A stretch of 64,000 bases of DNA from Streptomyces sp. CB02056 (GTDB lineage Bacteria > Actinomycetota > Actinomycetes > Streptomycetales > Streptomycetaceae), in NCBI RefSeq assembly GCF_001905545.1, contig NZ_LIPD01000003.1, forward strand, positions 139,142 through 203,141, in the 5' to 3' direction. Position numbers and translations under genes: made by a program. This document shows positions 18,529-26,678 of this stretch, in pieces. Numbering within the stretch: the first letter of the stretch is position 1; each line of letters starts with the position of its first letter. The notes beneath the pieces are model-generated. The model ran no database searches. It had not been told where the DNA came from and saw nothing but the letters and a program-made list of their open reading frames with translations.

Positions 18529-19397
18529 ACCAGCTCCTGGTAGGTGCGGTAGGCGGCGACGGCGTCGTGCAGGCCGTCGAGCGCCTGCGGGCAGGCCCGC
18601 TCGGCCAGGGCGAGCACCCGCTCGATCGCCTCGGTGACGTCGGCCGCCTCCGGGATGGCCGGGCCGCTGATCGCGGCGTCCAGGTCGCCCAGGCAGGCGC
18701 GGCCGATCGGGGTGACGGCGATCTCCTCGCGCAGCTGGTACCAGCCCCAGAACCGTGAGGCGGGGGCCAGGGCGGTCTTGATCAGGTCCTTCGTGGCCGT
18801 GTGCAGCCGGTGCCACTCGGCGTACGCCACGAACCGCTGGCCGCGCTTGATCCGCTTGTGCAGGAGGACGGCCAGCACCAGGTGTTCGATCAGCAGCTCG
18901 GCGCAGGAGCGCGGCCGGGCGAGGAAGGCGGCGGCGAAGCTCTCGGCCGCCGCGACGTCCGGCGCGGTGACCGGTCCGGGCCGGCGGTCGAGGAGGACGG
19001 CGGTGCTGACCGTCTCCTGCAGCCGCGGGATCCGGGAGGCCGGTGCGACGTAGAGGTCGATCTGGTGGAGCTTGCCCTCGTCCGGGACGAGGAAGACCAT
19101 CCCGACGCCGCCGAGGTCGGCGACGATCGTGTCGCGCCAGCCGGGCAGCAGGGCGCCGGCCTCGACCGGCATCAGGGTGTCCAGGGCCTCGACGAACGAC
19201 GGGAACCGGGCGTCGTGGACACCGGCGACGAAGTCGACGTCGGACAGGCGGTCGGCGGTGCCGTGGGCCAGCGACCCGCGGACCATCAGGTGGGTCACCG
19301 CCGGGGAGGTGGCCAGGATGTCGGCGAGCTTCGACAGCAGCGGCAGCTGCGCGGGCCGGTTGGCCTGGGTGATCGCCGCCAGTTGCAGGGTGGGCAT
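18525..19397 (-). CDS. Nucleotidyltransferase-domain protein
   Basis: A 290-residue protein with a minimal pol-beta nucleotidyltransferase domain at the N-terminus: GSLAHGTADRLSDVDF (residues 41-56) gives the GS...DxD motif with D53 and D55, and a third acidic residue is probably in KLHQIDLYV. The C-terminal half is helical (FAAAFLARPRSCAELLIEHL, KRIKRGQRFVAYAEWHRLH), as in aminoglycoside nucleotidyltransferase-like proteins. It may transfer NMP to a small molecule. The ATG at 19397 follows GGAGGGAAG. It sits 36 bp downstream of the hydroxylase gene. Confidence 0.83.
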   Translation of the reverse strand: MPTLQLAAITQANRPAQLPLLSKLADILATSPAVTHLMVRGSLAHGTADRLSDVDFVAGVHDARFPSFVEALDTLMPVEAGALLPGWRDTIVADLGGVGMVFLVPDEGKLHQIDLYVAPASRIPRLQETVSTAVLLDRRPGPVTAPDVAAAESFAAAFLARPRSCAELLIEHLVLAVLLHKRIKRGQRFVAYAEWHRLHTATKDLIKTALAPASRFWGWYQLREEIAVTPIGRACLGDLDAAISGPAIPEAADVTEAIERVLALAERACPQALDGLHDAVAAYRTYQELV

Positions 19398-19433
19398 GCG
19401 CTTCTTCCCTCCGGGCGTAGGTGCGGGCTGGGA

Positions 19434-20267
19434 TCAGGCGGGGATGGCGAGCAGGCGGCGCTTGGCGGTCTCCCAGCGCGTCGCGGCTTCCATGTCGCCG
19501 AGGGAGGTGTGCAGCTCGGCGATCAGGTCGTAGACCGTGCCCTCCGGCAGGGCGTAGGTGTAGAAGAGCCGCAGCAGCATCCGCTCGGCCGCCTCCGTGT
19601 AGCCGAGGGTGGCCATGTTGCGGGCGCTCTCCAGCCGCGCGACCAGGACCGTCTGGTCGGCGACGGGCAGCGGCTCCGCGACCATCGGGCTGAGCGCGGG
19701 GCGTCGGGCCAGGTGCCGGTAGGCGTCGTCGGCGTACACGTCGGCGATCAGGTGGATCCGGTCCGGGCCGAGCAGGTTGCACACCCCGTGGGCGTAGGTC
19801 GGCGTGAGCCGCCAGATCCGCCCGCCCGTCATGTGCACCTTGGTGCCGCCGGTGACCAGGAAGGCGGACCTGTTGGTGTGCAGCGGGACGTGCAGCCGGT
19901 GCCGCTCGACCTGGTCGAGGTCGTCGTAGTCGCGGTGCTCCCAGAGGAAGGCGTTGCCCTCCAGCCGGGCGAGCCGCACCCACATGAAGTCCAGGCCGAG
20001 GTCGGCCAGGAATGCGGCGGTGGCCGGCATCCGGCCCAGCAGGTCGGTAGGCCGGGCGGCGCAGTCGCCGATCGTCACGTCGGCGGCGTCGCCGGAGGCG
20101 TTCATCAGCGAGGTGGTCCACCAGCCGCCGGACTGGTAGGCGCCGTACTCCGCCTTCCAGGGGGCCTGGGCGGTCAGGGCTTCGTGGCGCATCCGCTCCA
20201 GGTGGGCGGAGTCCACGGCGTCCAGCTGGGCGATCTGCCCGGCCAGAGCGGTCAGGGTGTCGTCCAT
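19434..20267 (-). CDS. Aspartyl/asparaginyl beta-hydroxylase-like Fe(II)/2-oxoglutarate dioxygenase
   Basis: A 277-residue protein with the cupin core of the Asp/Asn hydroxylase-like 2OG oxygenases. The iron ligands are visible: H111-x-D113 in LWEHRDYDD and H160 in YAHGVCNLLGPDRIHLI, with R170 as the likely 2-oxoglutarate anchor. Relatives hydroxylate protein side chains or free amino acids such as proline. The ATG at 20267 follows GGGAGG at good spacing. It is the first gene of the minus-strand set, divergent from the NsdA/XRE-like regulator. The substrate is unknown; residues 200-277 form a helical extension. Confidence 0.78.
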   Translation of the reverse strand: MDDTLTALAGQIAQLDAVDSAHLERMRHEALTAQAPWKAEYGAYQSGGWWTTSLMNASGDAADVTIGDCAARPTDLLGRMPATAAFLADLGLDFMWVRLARLEGNAFLWEHRDYDDLDQVERHRLHVPLHTNRSAFLVTGGTKVHMTGGRIWRLTPTYAHGVCNLLGPDRIHLIADVYADDAYRHLARRPALSPMVAEPLPVADQTVLVARLESARNMATLGYTEAAERMLLRLFYTYALPEGTVYDLIAELHTSLGDMEAATRWETAKRRLLAIPA

Positions 20268-20608
20268 CGGTTCCCTCCCGTTGCCGGCTCGCGGCATGGC
20301 GAACCGGAATGCACGTGGTGCTGGATGGGGTCGATCGGGCGCGGATCCCAGCGCCCTTGATCTCACGCTTCGCTGTCGGTGATGCACGGACAGCGAGGTG
20401 GCGTTCAGGATGGCGGCGCCGGGTGCGGCACCGATACGACGCGGCTGCCGTCACCGTCCCGCCGCCCCGAAAGGCGAACCATGTCGGTACGCGTCATGAC
20501 TGCCGTCACGGCCGCCGTCATCTGGGCCGGGACGACCTCGAACGGGTTTCCTGTCGAGCGACCATGGCTATCGTCAGAACAGACGAACGGGGACGGAGAT
20601 GATCCGCG
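20268..20608. promoter_or_regulatory. Divergent intergenic region of the island
   Basis: This 341-bp gap separates the hydroxylase-led operon from the regulator gene and must carry both promoters. I see no gene with family resemblance. A direct repeat of GCCGTCA occurs at about 20498-20520. No hexamer pair stands out enough to name as a promoter. Confidence 0.4.
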
Positions 20609-22045
20609 GTGGCTGAAACTCCCACACTCCTCAGGGTTTTGACGCTTCAGCGACACTGGCAGGTCTACGAGACCTTCCGTCTCCGGTTCGAGGCGACGGC
20701 GAACTCGGCCGCCGAGCAGGAGCGCGACCCTCGGCTCCGGGGTCTGTCGGTCTCCAAGCGGCAGTTCGAGCGCTGGTACGGCGGCGCCGTGAAGACCCGC
20801 CCCTACCCGGACCAGTGCCGGGTGCTGGAGGCCATGTTCGGCGTCGGCGTGGACCAACTCCTCGCACCCGCACCGGCTGGCCCCGTATCCGTGCCCGCTA
20901 CCACCGCCTCGTTCGCCGTCCCGCCACCACGGCCGGTCCCTGTCCTCCTCCCACCCGAGCAGGCAGCGGCACTGCCTGTCGGTGGCCCGTCCAGCAGCGA
21001 GCCCCGCTTCGACGCGGGCACCACGGAATTGGAAAGGCAGGTCACGATGGCGGCTCGTCGTGCACTTCGGTTCACCGCGATGGCGGAGGGCAGCAGCATC
21101 GGCTCGGAGACCCTGGGCCAGATCAACGACGAGGTACGGCGGCTGACCGCCGCCTACCCGAAGCTGGCACTGCCGACCCTGCTCAGCGACCTGGTCGAGG
21201 TCCAGGACCTCACCTTCCAGTTGCTGGAACACGGACGGGTCAAGCCGTCGCAGGCCCGAGAGCTGTACCTGCTCGCCGGGATCACCTCCGGCATGCTCGC
21301 CAAGGCCAGCCACGACCTAGGCAACCCGAGCGCAGCCATGATGCAGGCCCGCACCGCCTTCGTCTGCGCCGACAACGCCGACCACCACGCCATGCGCGCC
21401 TGGGTCCGCTCGCTCCAGTCGCTGATCTCCTACTGGGCCGGCCGCCCCGGCGAGGCCGCCGACTACGCCGCCCTCGGACAGGGCGCCATCGGCGACGTCC
21501 GCGGCACCACCAGCGTCTGGCTGGCCTGCCTCTCCGCCCGCGCTCACTCCCTCCTCGGCGACGGCGAGGCCACCCGCACCGCCATCCAGCAAGCCGAGGA
21601 GGCCCGCGCGACCGTCGAACCCGACGACCTCGACGCCTTCGGCGGCATCATGACCTTCCCGCTGCCCCGCCAGTTCTACTACGTCGCCGAGGCCACCGTG
21701 CAGCTCGGCGAAGACGCGGCCCTCGGCGAGAGCCAGTCCGAAGCCGCCGTCTCCGCCTACCGCAACGCCACCGAGGACGAGTGGGCCTTCGGCGACCAGG
21801 CCGGCGCCCAGACCGACCTCGCCCTCGCCCGCATCGCCCGCGGCGAGATCGAGGGCGCCGCCGAAGCCGTCCGCCCCGTGCTCGACCTCCCCGTCGAACA
21901 ACGGAACTTCGGCATCGTCAGCAGCGCCCAACGCGTCCACGCCGCCCTGCGAGGCGACGACCGCCGCAACGGCGGTGCGGCGGCCGGTCTGCGCCAGGAG
22001 ATCGAGGCCTTCACCGCCATACCCACCTCGGCCCTCGTCCGGTGA
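20609..22045 (+). CDS. NsdA/XRE-like DNA-binding regulator with TPR-like C-terminal region
   Basis: A 478-residue protein of a Streptomyces regulator type common beside specialised gene sets. Residues ~12-75 (FRLRFEATANSAAEQERDP, GLSVSKRQFERWYGGAVKT, QCRVLEAMFGVGVDQLLAP) form a helix-turn-helix. A Pro/Ala linker follows to ~residue 125. The rest is all-helical with TPR-like repeats (LYLLAGITSGMLAKASHDLG, AWVRSLQSLISYWAGRPGEA, TDLALARIARGEIEGAAEAV) that usually bind a ligand or partner. The GTG at 20609 has GGAG about 12 bases upstream. By position it controls the divergent operon; this is inferred. Confidence 0.78.
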   Translation: MAETPTLLRVLTLQRHWQVYETFRLRFEATANSAAEQERDPRLRGLSVSKRQFERWYGGAVKTRPYPDQCRVLEAMFGVGVDQLLAPAPAGPVSVPATTASFAVPPPRPVPVLLPPEQAAALPVGGPSSSEPRFDAGTTELERQVTMAARRALRFTAMAEGSSIGSETLGQINDEVRRLTAAYPKLALPTLLSDLVEVQDLTFQLLEHGRVKPSQARELYLLAGITSGMLAKASHDLGNPSAAMMQARTAFVCADNADHHAMRAWVRSLQSLISYWAGRPGEAADYAALGQGAIGDVRGTTSVWLACLSARAHSLLGDGEATRTAIQQAEEARATVEPDDLDAFGGIMTFPLPRQFYYVAEATVQLGEDAALGESQSEAAVSAYRNATEDEWAFGDQAGAQTDLALARIARGEIEGAAEAVRPVLDLPVEQRNFGIVSSAQRVHAALRGDDRRNGGAAAGLRQEIEAFTAIPTSALVR

Positions 22046-22068
22046 TCCCCCGGATAGGCTCCGCAGCC

Positions 22069-22683
22069 ATGACCCCACTCCACCTGACCGGCCCCAACCT
22101 GGCACTGCGCGAAGTCGAACCCGAGGACACCGACGACCTCCTGGCGATCTACGGTGACCCCGAGGCCACCCGGCACCTCAGCTTCGAACCCCGCACCCGC
22201 GAACAGGTCGAAGCGATCACCGCCCGCTCCATCGACTCCGCGCTCGCCACCCCGCGAACCGAGTACTGCCTCGCCGTCACCCGGCGCGGCGAACACGAGC
22301 TGATCGGCTACGCGCGCCTGGCCACCGAGCCGCAGCAGGCCGCCACCGTCGGCTTCGCCCTCCACCAGGCCGCGTGGGGCAAGGGCTACGGCACCGAGAC
22401 CGTTCACCTGCTGTGCGCGCTCGGCTTCAACCTCCTCGGCCTGCACCGCATCTGGGCCGCCCGCTCCCCGCTCAACGAAGCCTCCGCACGCGCCCTCCTG
22501 CGCGCCGGTATGACCGAGGACGGCCGCATCCGCGACCACGTCTTCGTCCGCGGCACCTGGCGCGACTCGATCACCTACTCGATCCTGGAACATGAGTGGA
22601 CGCCGATCGGCGGGCTCGACACGACGAGCGCACTCGACCGGTCCACCGCCCCGCCCAGCGGCGAGGCCGTGCGGCGGAGGTGA
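22069..22683 (+). CDS. GNAT family N-acetyltransferase, RimJ/RimL type
   Basis: A 204-residue acetyltransferase of the RimJ/RimL-like Acetyltransf_3 group. It starts MTPLHLTGPNLALREVEPED, has YARLATEPQQAATVGFALHQ and the acetyl-CoA loop AAWGKGYGTETVHLLCALGF, then LHRIWAARSPLNEASARALL and AGMTEDGRIRDHVFVRGTW, all in the expected order. The target could be a protein N-terminus or a small amine. The ATG at 22069 lies 23 bp after the regulator stop, so the two may be co-transcribed. The last ~30 residues are a non-conserved tail. Confidence 0.88.
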   Translation: MTPLHLTGPNLALREVEPEDTDDLLAIYGDPEATRHLSFEPRTREQVEAITARSIDSALATPRTEYCLAVTRRGEHELIGYARLATEPQQAATVGFALHQAAWGKGYGTETVHLLCALGFNLLGLHRIWAARSPLNEASARALLRAGMTEDGRIRDHVFVRGTWRDSITYSILEHEWTPIGGLDTTSALDRSTAPPSGEAVRRR

Positions 22684-22844
22684 ATCCCGGGTGACCGAGC
22701 CGGCCATACCGAACGTGGTGATCACCGAGTTCGCGCGGGGCCGGCGTTACCCGCCTGGCCAACACGGCGCTGCCGTCCTTCCTAAGCTCCGACAGGCTCT
22801 CACCCCACAACACCGAGACCATCGAGAACAGGAAGCAGACCACC

Positions 22845-23276
22845 ATTCAGCACCGCGTCCGCGCCGTCCTCCTCACCCCGAACGACACCATGCTGCTGAT
22901 CAAGCGCATCCGCCCCGGCATCGCCCCGTACTGGGTGATCGTCGGCGGCAAGATCGAGCCCACCGACGCCGGTCCCGAGGAGGCCTTGCTGCGCGAGGTC
23001 CGTGAGGAGATCGCCGGCGAAGCCGAGATCGTCGGCCTCCTCCACACCATCCAAACCGACGACGAGCGCCAGGACTTCTACCTCGCCACCGTCGACAAGT
23101 GGAGCTTCGAGGACCGCACCGGTCCCGAGTTCAGCCAGGAAGGCCGAGGCGAGTACCTCCTGGAGGAGATCCCCCTCACCACCGAAGCCCTCGACGCGGT
23201 CAACCTCCTGCCCCAGGACTTCGCCAGCGTCCTGCGCGCGGCCGTCGAACGCGGGAGTCTCCCGGCCACCAGGTAG
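22845..23276 (+). CDS. NUDIX hydrolase with non-standard start
   Basis: A NUDIX-fold protein (VLLTPNDTMLLIKRIRPGIA, then WVIVGGKIEPTDAGPEEALL and REVREEIAG). The Nudix box has an insertion, and the first conserved Glu is replaced by Thr-Asp, so activity may differ. The first ATG in frame (22890) would remove the first beta strand (HRVRAVLLTPND). Between the in-frame stop at 22719 and that ATG there is no ATG or GTG. The best candidate is ATT at 22845, with AGGA 11 bases upstream; CTG codons further up are alternatives. If 22890 is used the protein has 128 residues. Confidence 0.7.
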   Translation: MQHRVRAVLLTPNDTMLLIKRIRPGIAPYWVIVGGKIEPTDAGPEEALLREVREEIAGEAEIVGLLHTIQTDDERQDFYLATVDKWSFEDRTGPEFSQEGRGEYLLEEIPLTTEALDAVNLLPQDFASVLRAAVERGSLPATR

Positions 23277-23316
23277 CCGCAGCCGGCAGCTACCCACCAA
23301 CCCCAAACGTCTCACG

Positions 23317-23347
23317 CAGTGTCAATTACCGTGATACGTTCTGTAAT
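23317..23347 (+). promoter_or_regulatory. Candidate promoter for the winged-helix protein gene
   Basis: A locally AT-rich stretch, unusual for this window, contains TGTCAA at about 23317 and TGTAAT at 23342-23347 with a 16-19 bp spacing. It lies about 70 bp before the likely start at 23419. Confidence 0.3.
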
Positions 23348-23418
23348 CCAATCGAAAACAGGCGACCCCGGCGGTGCTGGAACACCCCGGGGTCCGGCAA
23401 CAGGAGTACAACCTCCCG

Positions 23419-24309
23419 ATGCGCGTCCATCGTAGCGCCCCCGTGCGCAACTTCACCGTGCTGCCCAACGCCGTACTCCAGTACCGGCGGTTGAGCTACA
23501 CCGCCCGTGGCCTGCTCGCGGACCTCCTCTCCCGGCCCGACGGCTGGCGCGAGGACGGCCGGCACATGGCCGACACCAGCCCCCAGGGGCGCGGCGCCGT
23601 CCGCAGGGCCCTGAAGGAGCTGACCGAGGCCGGCTACTACCGGGTCGAGAAGATCCGCATGCCGGACGGCACGATCCGCACCGAGACCCACGTGTACGAC
23701 ACACCATGGTTCGCGCCGGATGCCACCCGTCCGGCGCCTGGTGGAGCGGCAACCGGCGCTGCTGGCAGCCCTGTTGTAAAGGACCGGCAGCAAGAACCCA
23801 CCCTCCCCGCGAGTCCGGCCGATGACCTCACGTCGAAAGGACAGGAGGAGGATTCCGAGACCGAAGAGGTCCGCGAAGCGGTGGCCACCCTGTTCCGGGT
23901 GATCCGACCCGAACCCCGCCTGCGCCTCGGCGAGGCCGAAGCGCGCGAACTCGCTCCCCTGGTCGCCCAGTGGCTGGCCCGCGGCAGCACCGCCGCCGAC
24001 CTGGCCCACGCCCTGCTTCCGGGCCTGCCCACCCCGATGCACTCGGCGGCCGCCGTGCTCCGCTACCGCCTGGAGCACAAGCTGCCACCCGCCCGGCCCG
24101 CCGCACGGCCACCGACCCGGTACGCCGAGTGCGCCAAGTGCCACGACCCCGTGCCCCGACCGGGCATCTGCCGCCCGTGCGCCGGCCTGGCCACCCGAAC
24201 CCTCACGGTCGGCCAGGGAGCGGACGTGGCAGCCGCAGGTGCCGCCCGAGTCCGAACGGCTCTGCGCTCCGCGATGACCGGCAGTCGGCCTGCACACATC
24301 GCCGCCTGA
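23419..24309 (+). CDS. Winged-helix DNA-binding protein with C-terminal four-Cys motif
   Basis: A protein of about 296 aa. Residues ~1-95 form a winged helix (RNFTVLPNAVLQYRRLSYTA, LLADLLSRPDGWREDGRHMA, VRRALKELTEAGYYRVEKIR), a domain type common in Streptomyces accessory elements and similar to replication-initiator/MarR wings. A charged linker follows, then a helical segment (EARELAPLVAQWLARGSTAA), and a zinc-ribbon-like CAKCHDPVPRPGICRPC near the C-terminus. The ATG at 23419 follows AGGAG and begins at the conserved MRVHRSAPVRNF; GTG at 23374 would add 15 residues. Its stop codon lies only about 5 bp before the right inverted repeat. Confidence 0.72.
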   Translation: MRVHRSAPVRNFTVLPNAVLQYRRLSYTARGLLADLLSRPDGWREDGRHMADTSPQGRGAVRRALKELTEAGYYRVEKIRMPDGTIRTETHVYDTPWFAPDATRPAPGGAATGAAGSPVVKDRQQEPTLPASPADDLTSKGQEEDSETEEVREAVATLFRVIRPEPRLRLGEAEARELAPLVAQWLARGSTAADLAHALLPGLPTPMHSAAAVLRYRLEHKLPPARPAARPPTRYAECAKCHDPVPRPGICRPCAGLATRTLTVGQGADVAAAGAARVRTALRSAMTGSRPAHIAA

Positions 24310-24313
24310 GACA

Positions 24314-24475
24314 CGCTGTCCCACCGGCCCGAAGGGACTCCGGCAGGTAGTCGCCCTGCTCCATCTGCGCCGCACGCGGCGCAGGGCGGGGGCGGGCACC
24401 CGCCGGCAGGCGAGTGGGGGGTGGATGGTGGGGAACGGCGGGGGACCTGTGCAGCACAGCAGATGATGCGCGGGT
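24314..24475 (-). repeat. Right inverted-repeat copy bounding the accessory island
   Basis: This is the reverse-orientation partner of 12966-13145. In the core block (24375-24475) most differences are single substitutions, one of which changes a C-G pair to a wobble pair in the conserved 8-bp stem-loop. A second internal stem (CTGCGCCGC/GCGGCGCAG) is stronger here than on the left. It begins right after the winged-helix gene and ends next to the sufT terminator. Confidence 0.8.
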
Positions 24476-24487
24476 GTTTGCGCAAAA

Positions 24488-24532
24488 ACGCCGCCGCCGC
24501 GCGACCCCCAAGGGTTCGCGCGGCAGCGGCGT
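24488..24532. terminator. Terminator after the suf operon
   Basis: A 20-bp stem (24488-24507 with 24513-24532) with two mismatched pairs and a 5-nt loop, 16 bp downstream of the sufT stop. Confidence 0.75.
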
Positions 24533-24547
24533 ACCGTACAGCAGATC

Positions 24548-24925
24548 TCAGACGTTGAAGCCGAGGGCGCGGAGCTGGTCGCGGCCGTCGGGGGTGATCT
24601 TGTCGGGGCCCCACGGCGGCATCCAGACCCAGTTGATGCGCAGGTCCTGCACCAGGCCGTCGGTGGCCGTCTTGGCCTGGTCCTCGATGACGTCGGTCAG
24701 CGGGCAGGCCGCCGAGGTGAGCGTCATGTCGATGGTGGCCACGTCGGACTCGTCGATGTGGATGCCGTAGATCAGGCCCAGGTTGACGACGTCGATGCCC
24801 AGTTCGGGGTCGACGACGTCCATCAGGGCCTCGGTCAGGTCCTCGACCGAGACAGTGCCGGCGGTGGTGCCGACGATGACGGTGCCGGTCTGCTCCTCCG
24901 CAGTGGAGGGGGTTTCGTCACTCAT
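24548..24925 (-). CDS. sufT: Metal-sulfur cluster assembly factor (MIP18/DUF59, SufT-like)
   Basis: A 125-residue DUF59/MIP18 family protein that helps mature Fe-S proteins and is usually the last gene of actinobacterial suf operons. It shows LTEALMDVVDPELGIDVVNL, IDMTLTSAACPLTDVIEDQA with the conserved cysteine, and WVWMPPWGPDKITPDGRDQL. The first ~25 residues are a non-conserved acidic tail. The ATG at 24925 lies 21 bp after the sufU stop, so it belongs to the operon. Confidence 0.92.
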   Translation of the reverse strand: MSDETPSTAEEQTGTVIVGTTAGTVSVEDLTEALMDVVDPELGIDVVNLGLIYGIHIDESDVATIDMTLTSAACPLTDVIEDQAKTATDGLVQDLRINWVWMPPWGPDKITPDGRDQLRALGFNV

Positions 24926-24946
24926 GGTCTTGTCCTCCTCTGCGGG

Positions 24947-25399
24947 TCAGTCGTTCACGGCGGGGTTCTTGGCGAGCGCCTGGGCGGTGGCGTCCTTCCA
25001 GGCCATCCAGCTGAGCAGGGCGCACTTGACCCGGGCCGGGTACTTGGAGACGCCGGCGAACGCGACCGCGTCCTCCAGCACCTCCTCGTCGCCCTCGCCC
25101 TGGCCCTTGCTCTGCATCAGCTCCAGGAAGGCCTCCTGGACGGCCTGCGCCTCGCCGACGGTCTTGCCGACCACCAGCTCGTTCAGCACCGAGGCGCTGG
25201 CCTGGCTGATCGAACAGCCCTGGGACTCGTACGAGACGTCGGTGACCTTGGCGCCGTCGAGCTTCACCCGCAGGGTGATCTCGTCGCCACACGTCGGGTT
25301 GACGTGGTGCACCTCGGCGTCGCCGTCCCGCAGCCCCTTGCCCTTCGGGTTGCGGTAGTGGTCCAGGATGATGTCCTGGTACATCGAGTCGAGCTTCAT
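24947..25399 (-). CDS. sufU: Fe-S cluster assembly protein SufU
   Basis: A 150-residue SufU, the zinc-dependent sulfur acceptor for SufS (not a classical NifU scaffold). The ligand cysteines are in VNPTCGDEITL, ESQGCSISQASAS and ARVKCALLSWMAWKDA, and the 18-20 residue insertion between the first two that distinguishes SufU from IscU is present (KLDGAKVTDVSY). The start MKLDSMYQDIILDHYRNPKG is typical. It lies 19 bp after sufS. Confidence 0.93.
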   Translation of the reverse strand: MKLDSMYQDIILDHYRNPKGKGLRDGDAEVHHVNPTCGDEITLRVKLDGAKVTDVSYESQGCSISQASASVLNELVVGKTVGEAQAVQEAFLELMQSKGQGEGDEEVLEDAVAFAGVSKYPARVKCALLSWMAWKDATAQALAKNPAVND

Positions 25400-25418
25400 G
25401 GTCGTCCTGCCCCGTCCC

Positions 25419-26678
25419 TCAGCCGAAGAAGTTCCGGACGTGGTGCAGGCCGTCGATCAGCGCGTCGACCTCGCCCGGCGTCGAGTACAGATAGAACGAC
25501 GCCCGCGTGGTCGCCGGAATTCCGTACCGCAGGCACACCGGCCGCGCGCAGTGGTGGCCGACGCGCACGGCGATGCCCTGCTCGTCCAGCACCTGGCCCA
25601 CGTCGTGCGGGTGGATGTCGCCGAGGGTGAAGGAGATCGCGGCGCCGCGGTCCACGGCCGTGCGCGGGCCGATGATCCGCAGGTCCGGGACCTCCAGCAG
25701 CCGCTCGACGGCGTACTCGGTGATCGCGTGCTCGTGCGCCGCGATCTTCTCCATGCCGATGCCCTGGAGGTAGTCGATGGCCGCGCCGAGTCCGACCGCC
25801 TGGGCGATCGGCGGGGTGCCGGCCTCGAACTTGTGGGGCGCCGGGGCGTAGGTGGACGAGCCCATGGTGACGGTCTCGATCATCTCGCCGCCGCCGAGGA
25901 ACGGCGGGAGGTCCTCCAGCAGCTCCTGGCGGCCCCAGAGCACGCCGATGCCGGTCGGGGCCAGCATCTTGTGCCCGGTGAAGGCGACGAAGTCGGCTTC
26001 CAGCGCCTGCACGTCGAGCACCATGTGCGGCGCGGCCTGCGAGGCGTCGATGACGACCAGCGCGCCGACCGACTGGGCCTTGCGGACGATCGTCTCGACC
26101 GGGTTGACGGTGCCGAGCAGGTTGGAGACCAGGGTGAAGGAGACCACCTTGGTCTTCTCGGTGATCAGCTCGTCGATGTTCGACAGGTCGAGCCGGCCCT
26201 CGTCGGTCAGCCCGAACCACTTGAGCTTCGCACCGCTGCGCTGCGAGAGCAGCTGCCACGGGACGATGTTGGAGTGGTGCTCCATCTCCGTGATGACGAT
26301 CTCGGAGTCGGCGTCCACCCGGTACGGCTCGTCGGCCCAGGCCAGCATGTTGGCAACGAGGTTGAGCGACTCCGAGGCGTTCTTGGTGAAGATCACCTCG
26401 TTGCGGCTCGGCGCGTTGACGAACGCCGCGACCTTGTCCCGGGCGCCCTCGTACAGCGCCGTGGCCTCCTCGGCGAGCACGTGCACGCCGCGGTGGACGT
26501 TGGCGTTGTGCCGCTCGTAGTAGGCGTTCAGCGCCTCCAGCACCTGGCGCGGCTTCTGCGAGGTCGCCGCGTTGTCCAGGTAGACCAGCGGCTTGTCGTC
26601 GTGCAGCACCCGCTGGAGGACCGGGAAGTCCTTGCGGATCGCGTCGGTGTCGAGCAGTCCCGCGAACGGATGCGTCAC
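25419..26678 (-). CDS. sufS: Cysteine desulfurase SufS
   Basis: A 419-residue PLP-dependent class II cysteine desulfurase that moves sulfur from cysteine to SufU. It has VYLDNAATSQKP at residues ~29-40, ITEMEHHSNIVPWQL, the PLP lysine in VAFTGHKMLAPTGIGVLWGR and the active cysteine in VGHHCARPVCLRYGI near residue 370. The GTG at 26678 (VTHPFAGLLDTDAIRKDF) is chosen because it overlaps the sufC stop as GTGA; upstream open frame is the sufC shadow. Confidence 0.95.
   Translation of the reverse strand: MTHPFAGLLDTDAIRKDFPVLQRVLHDDKPLVYLDNAATSQKPRQVLEALNAYYERHNANVHRGVHVLAEEATALYEGARDKVAAFVNAPSRNEVIFTKNASESLNLVANMLAWADEPYRVDADSEIVITEMEHHSNIVPWQLLSQRSGAKLKWFGLTDEGRLDLSNIDELITEKTKVVSFTLVSNLLGTVNPVETIVRKAQSVGALVVIDASQAAPHMVLDVQALEADFVAFTGHKMLAPTGIGVLWGRQELLEDLPPFLGGGEMIETVTMGSSTYAPAPHKFEAGTPPIAQAVGLGAAIDYLQGIGMEKIAAHEHAITEYAVERLLEVPDLRIIGPRTAVDRGAAISFTLGDIHPHDVGQVLDEQGIAVRVGHHCARPVCLRYGIPATTRASFYLYSTPGEVDALIDGLHHVRNFFG

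Noticed and set aside
18525..20267. CBASS/Thoeris-like defence system based on nucleotidyltransferase plus SLOG-like protein
   Set aside because: No cGAS/DncV-type core, no TIR or membrane effector is present, and the nucleotidyltransferase is of the small-molecule type; metabolic role is more likely.
17933..20454. A single 841-residue minus-strand frame ending in the LOG-like protein
   Set aside because: Only the last 199 residues are family-like. The rest is Arg/Pro-rich shadow of the nucleotidyltransferase and hydroxylase genes, and a GTGA start/stop overlap marks the true start at 18528.
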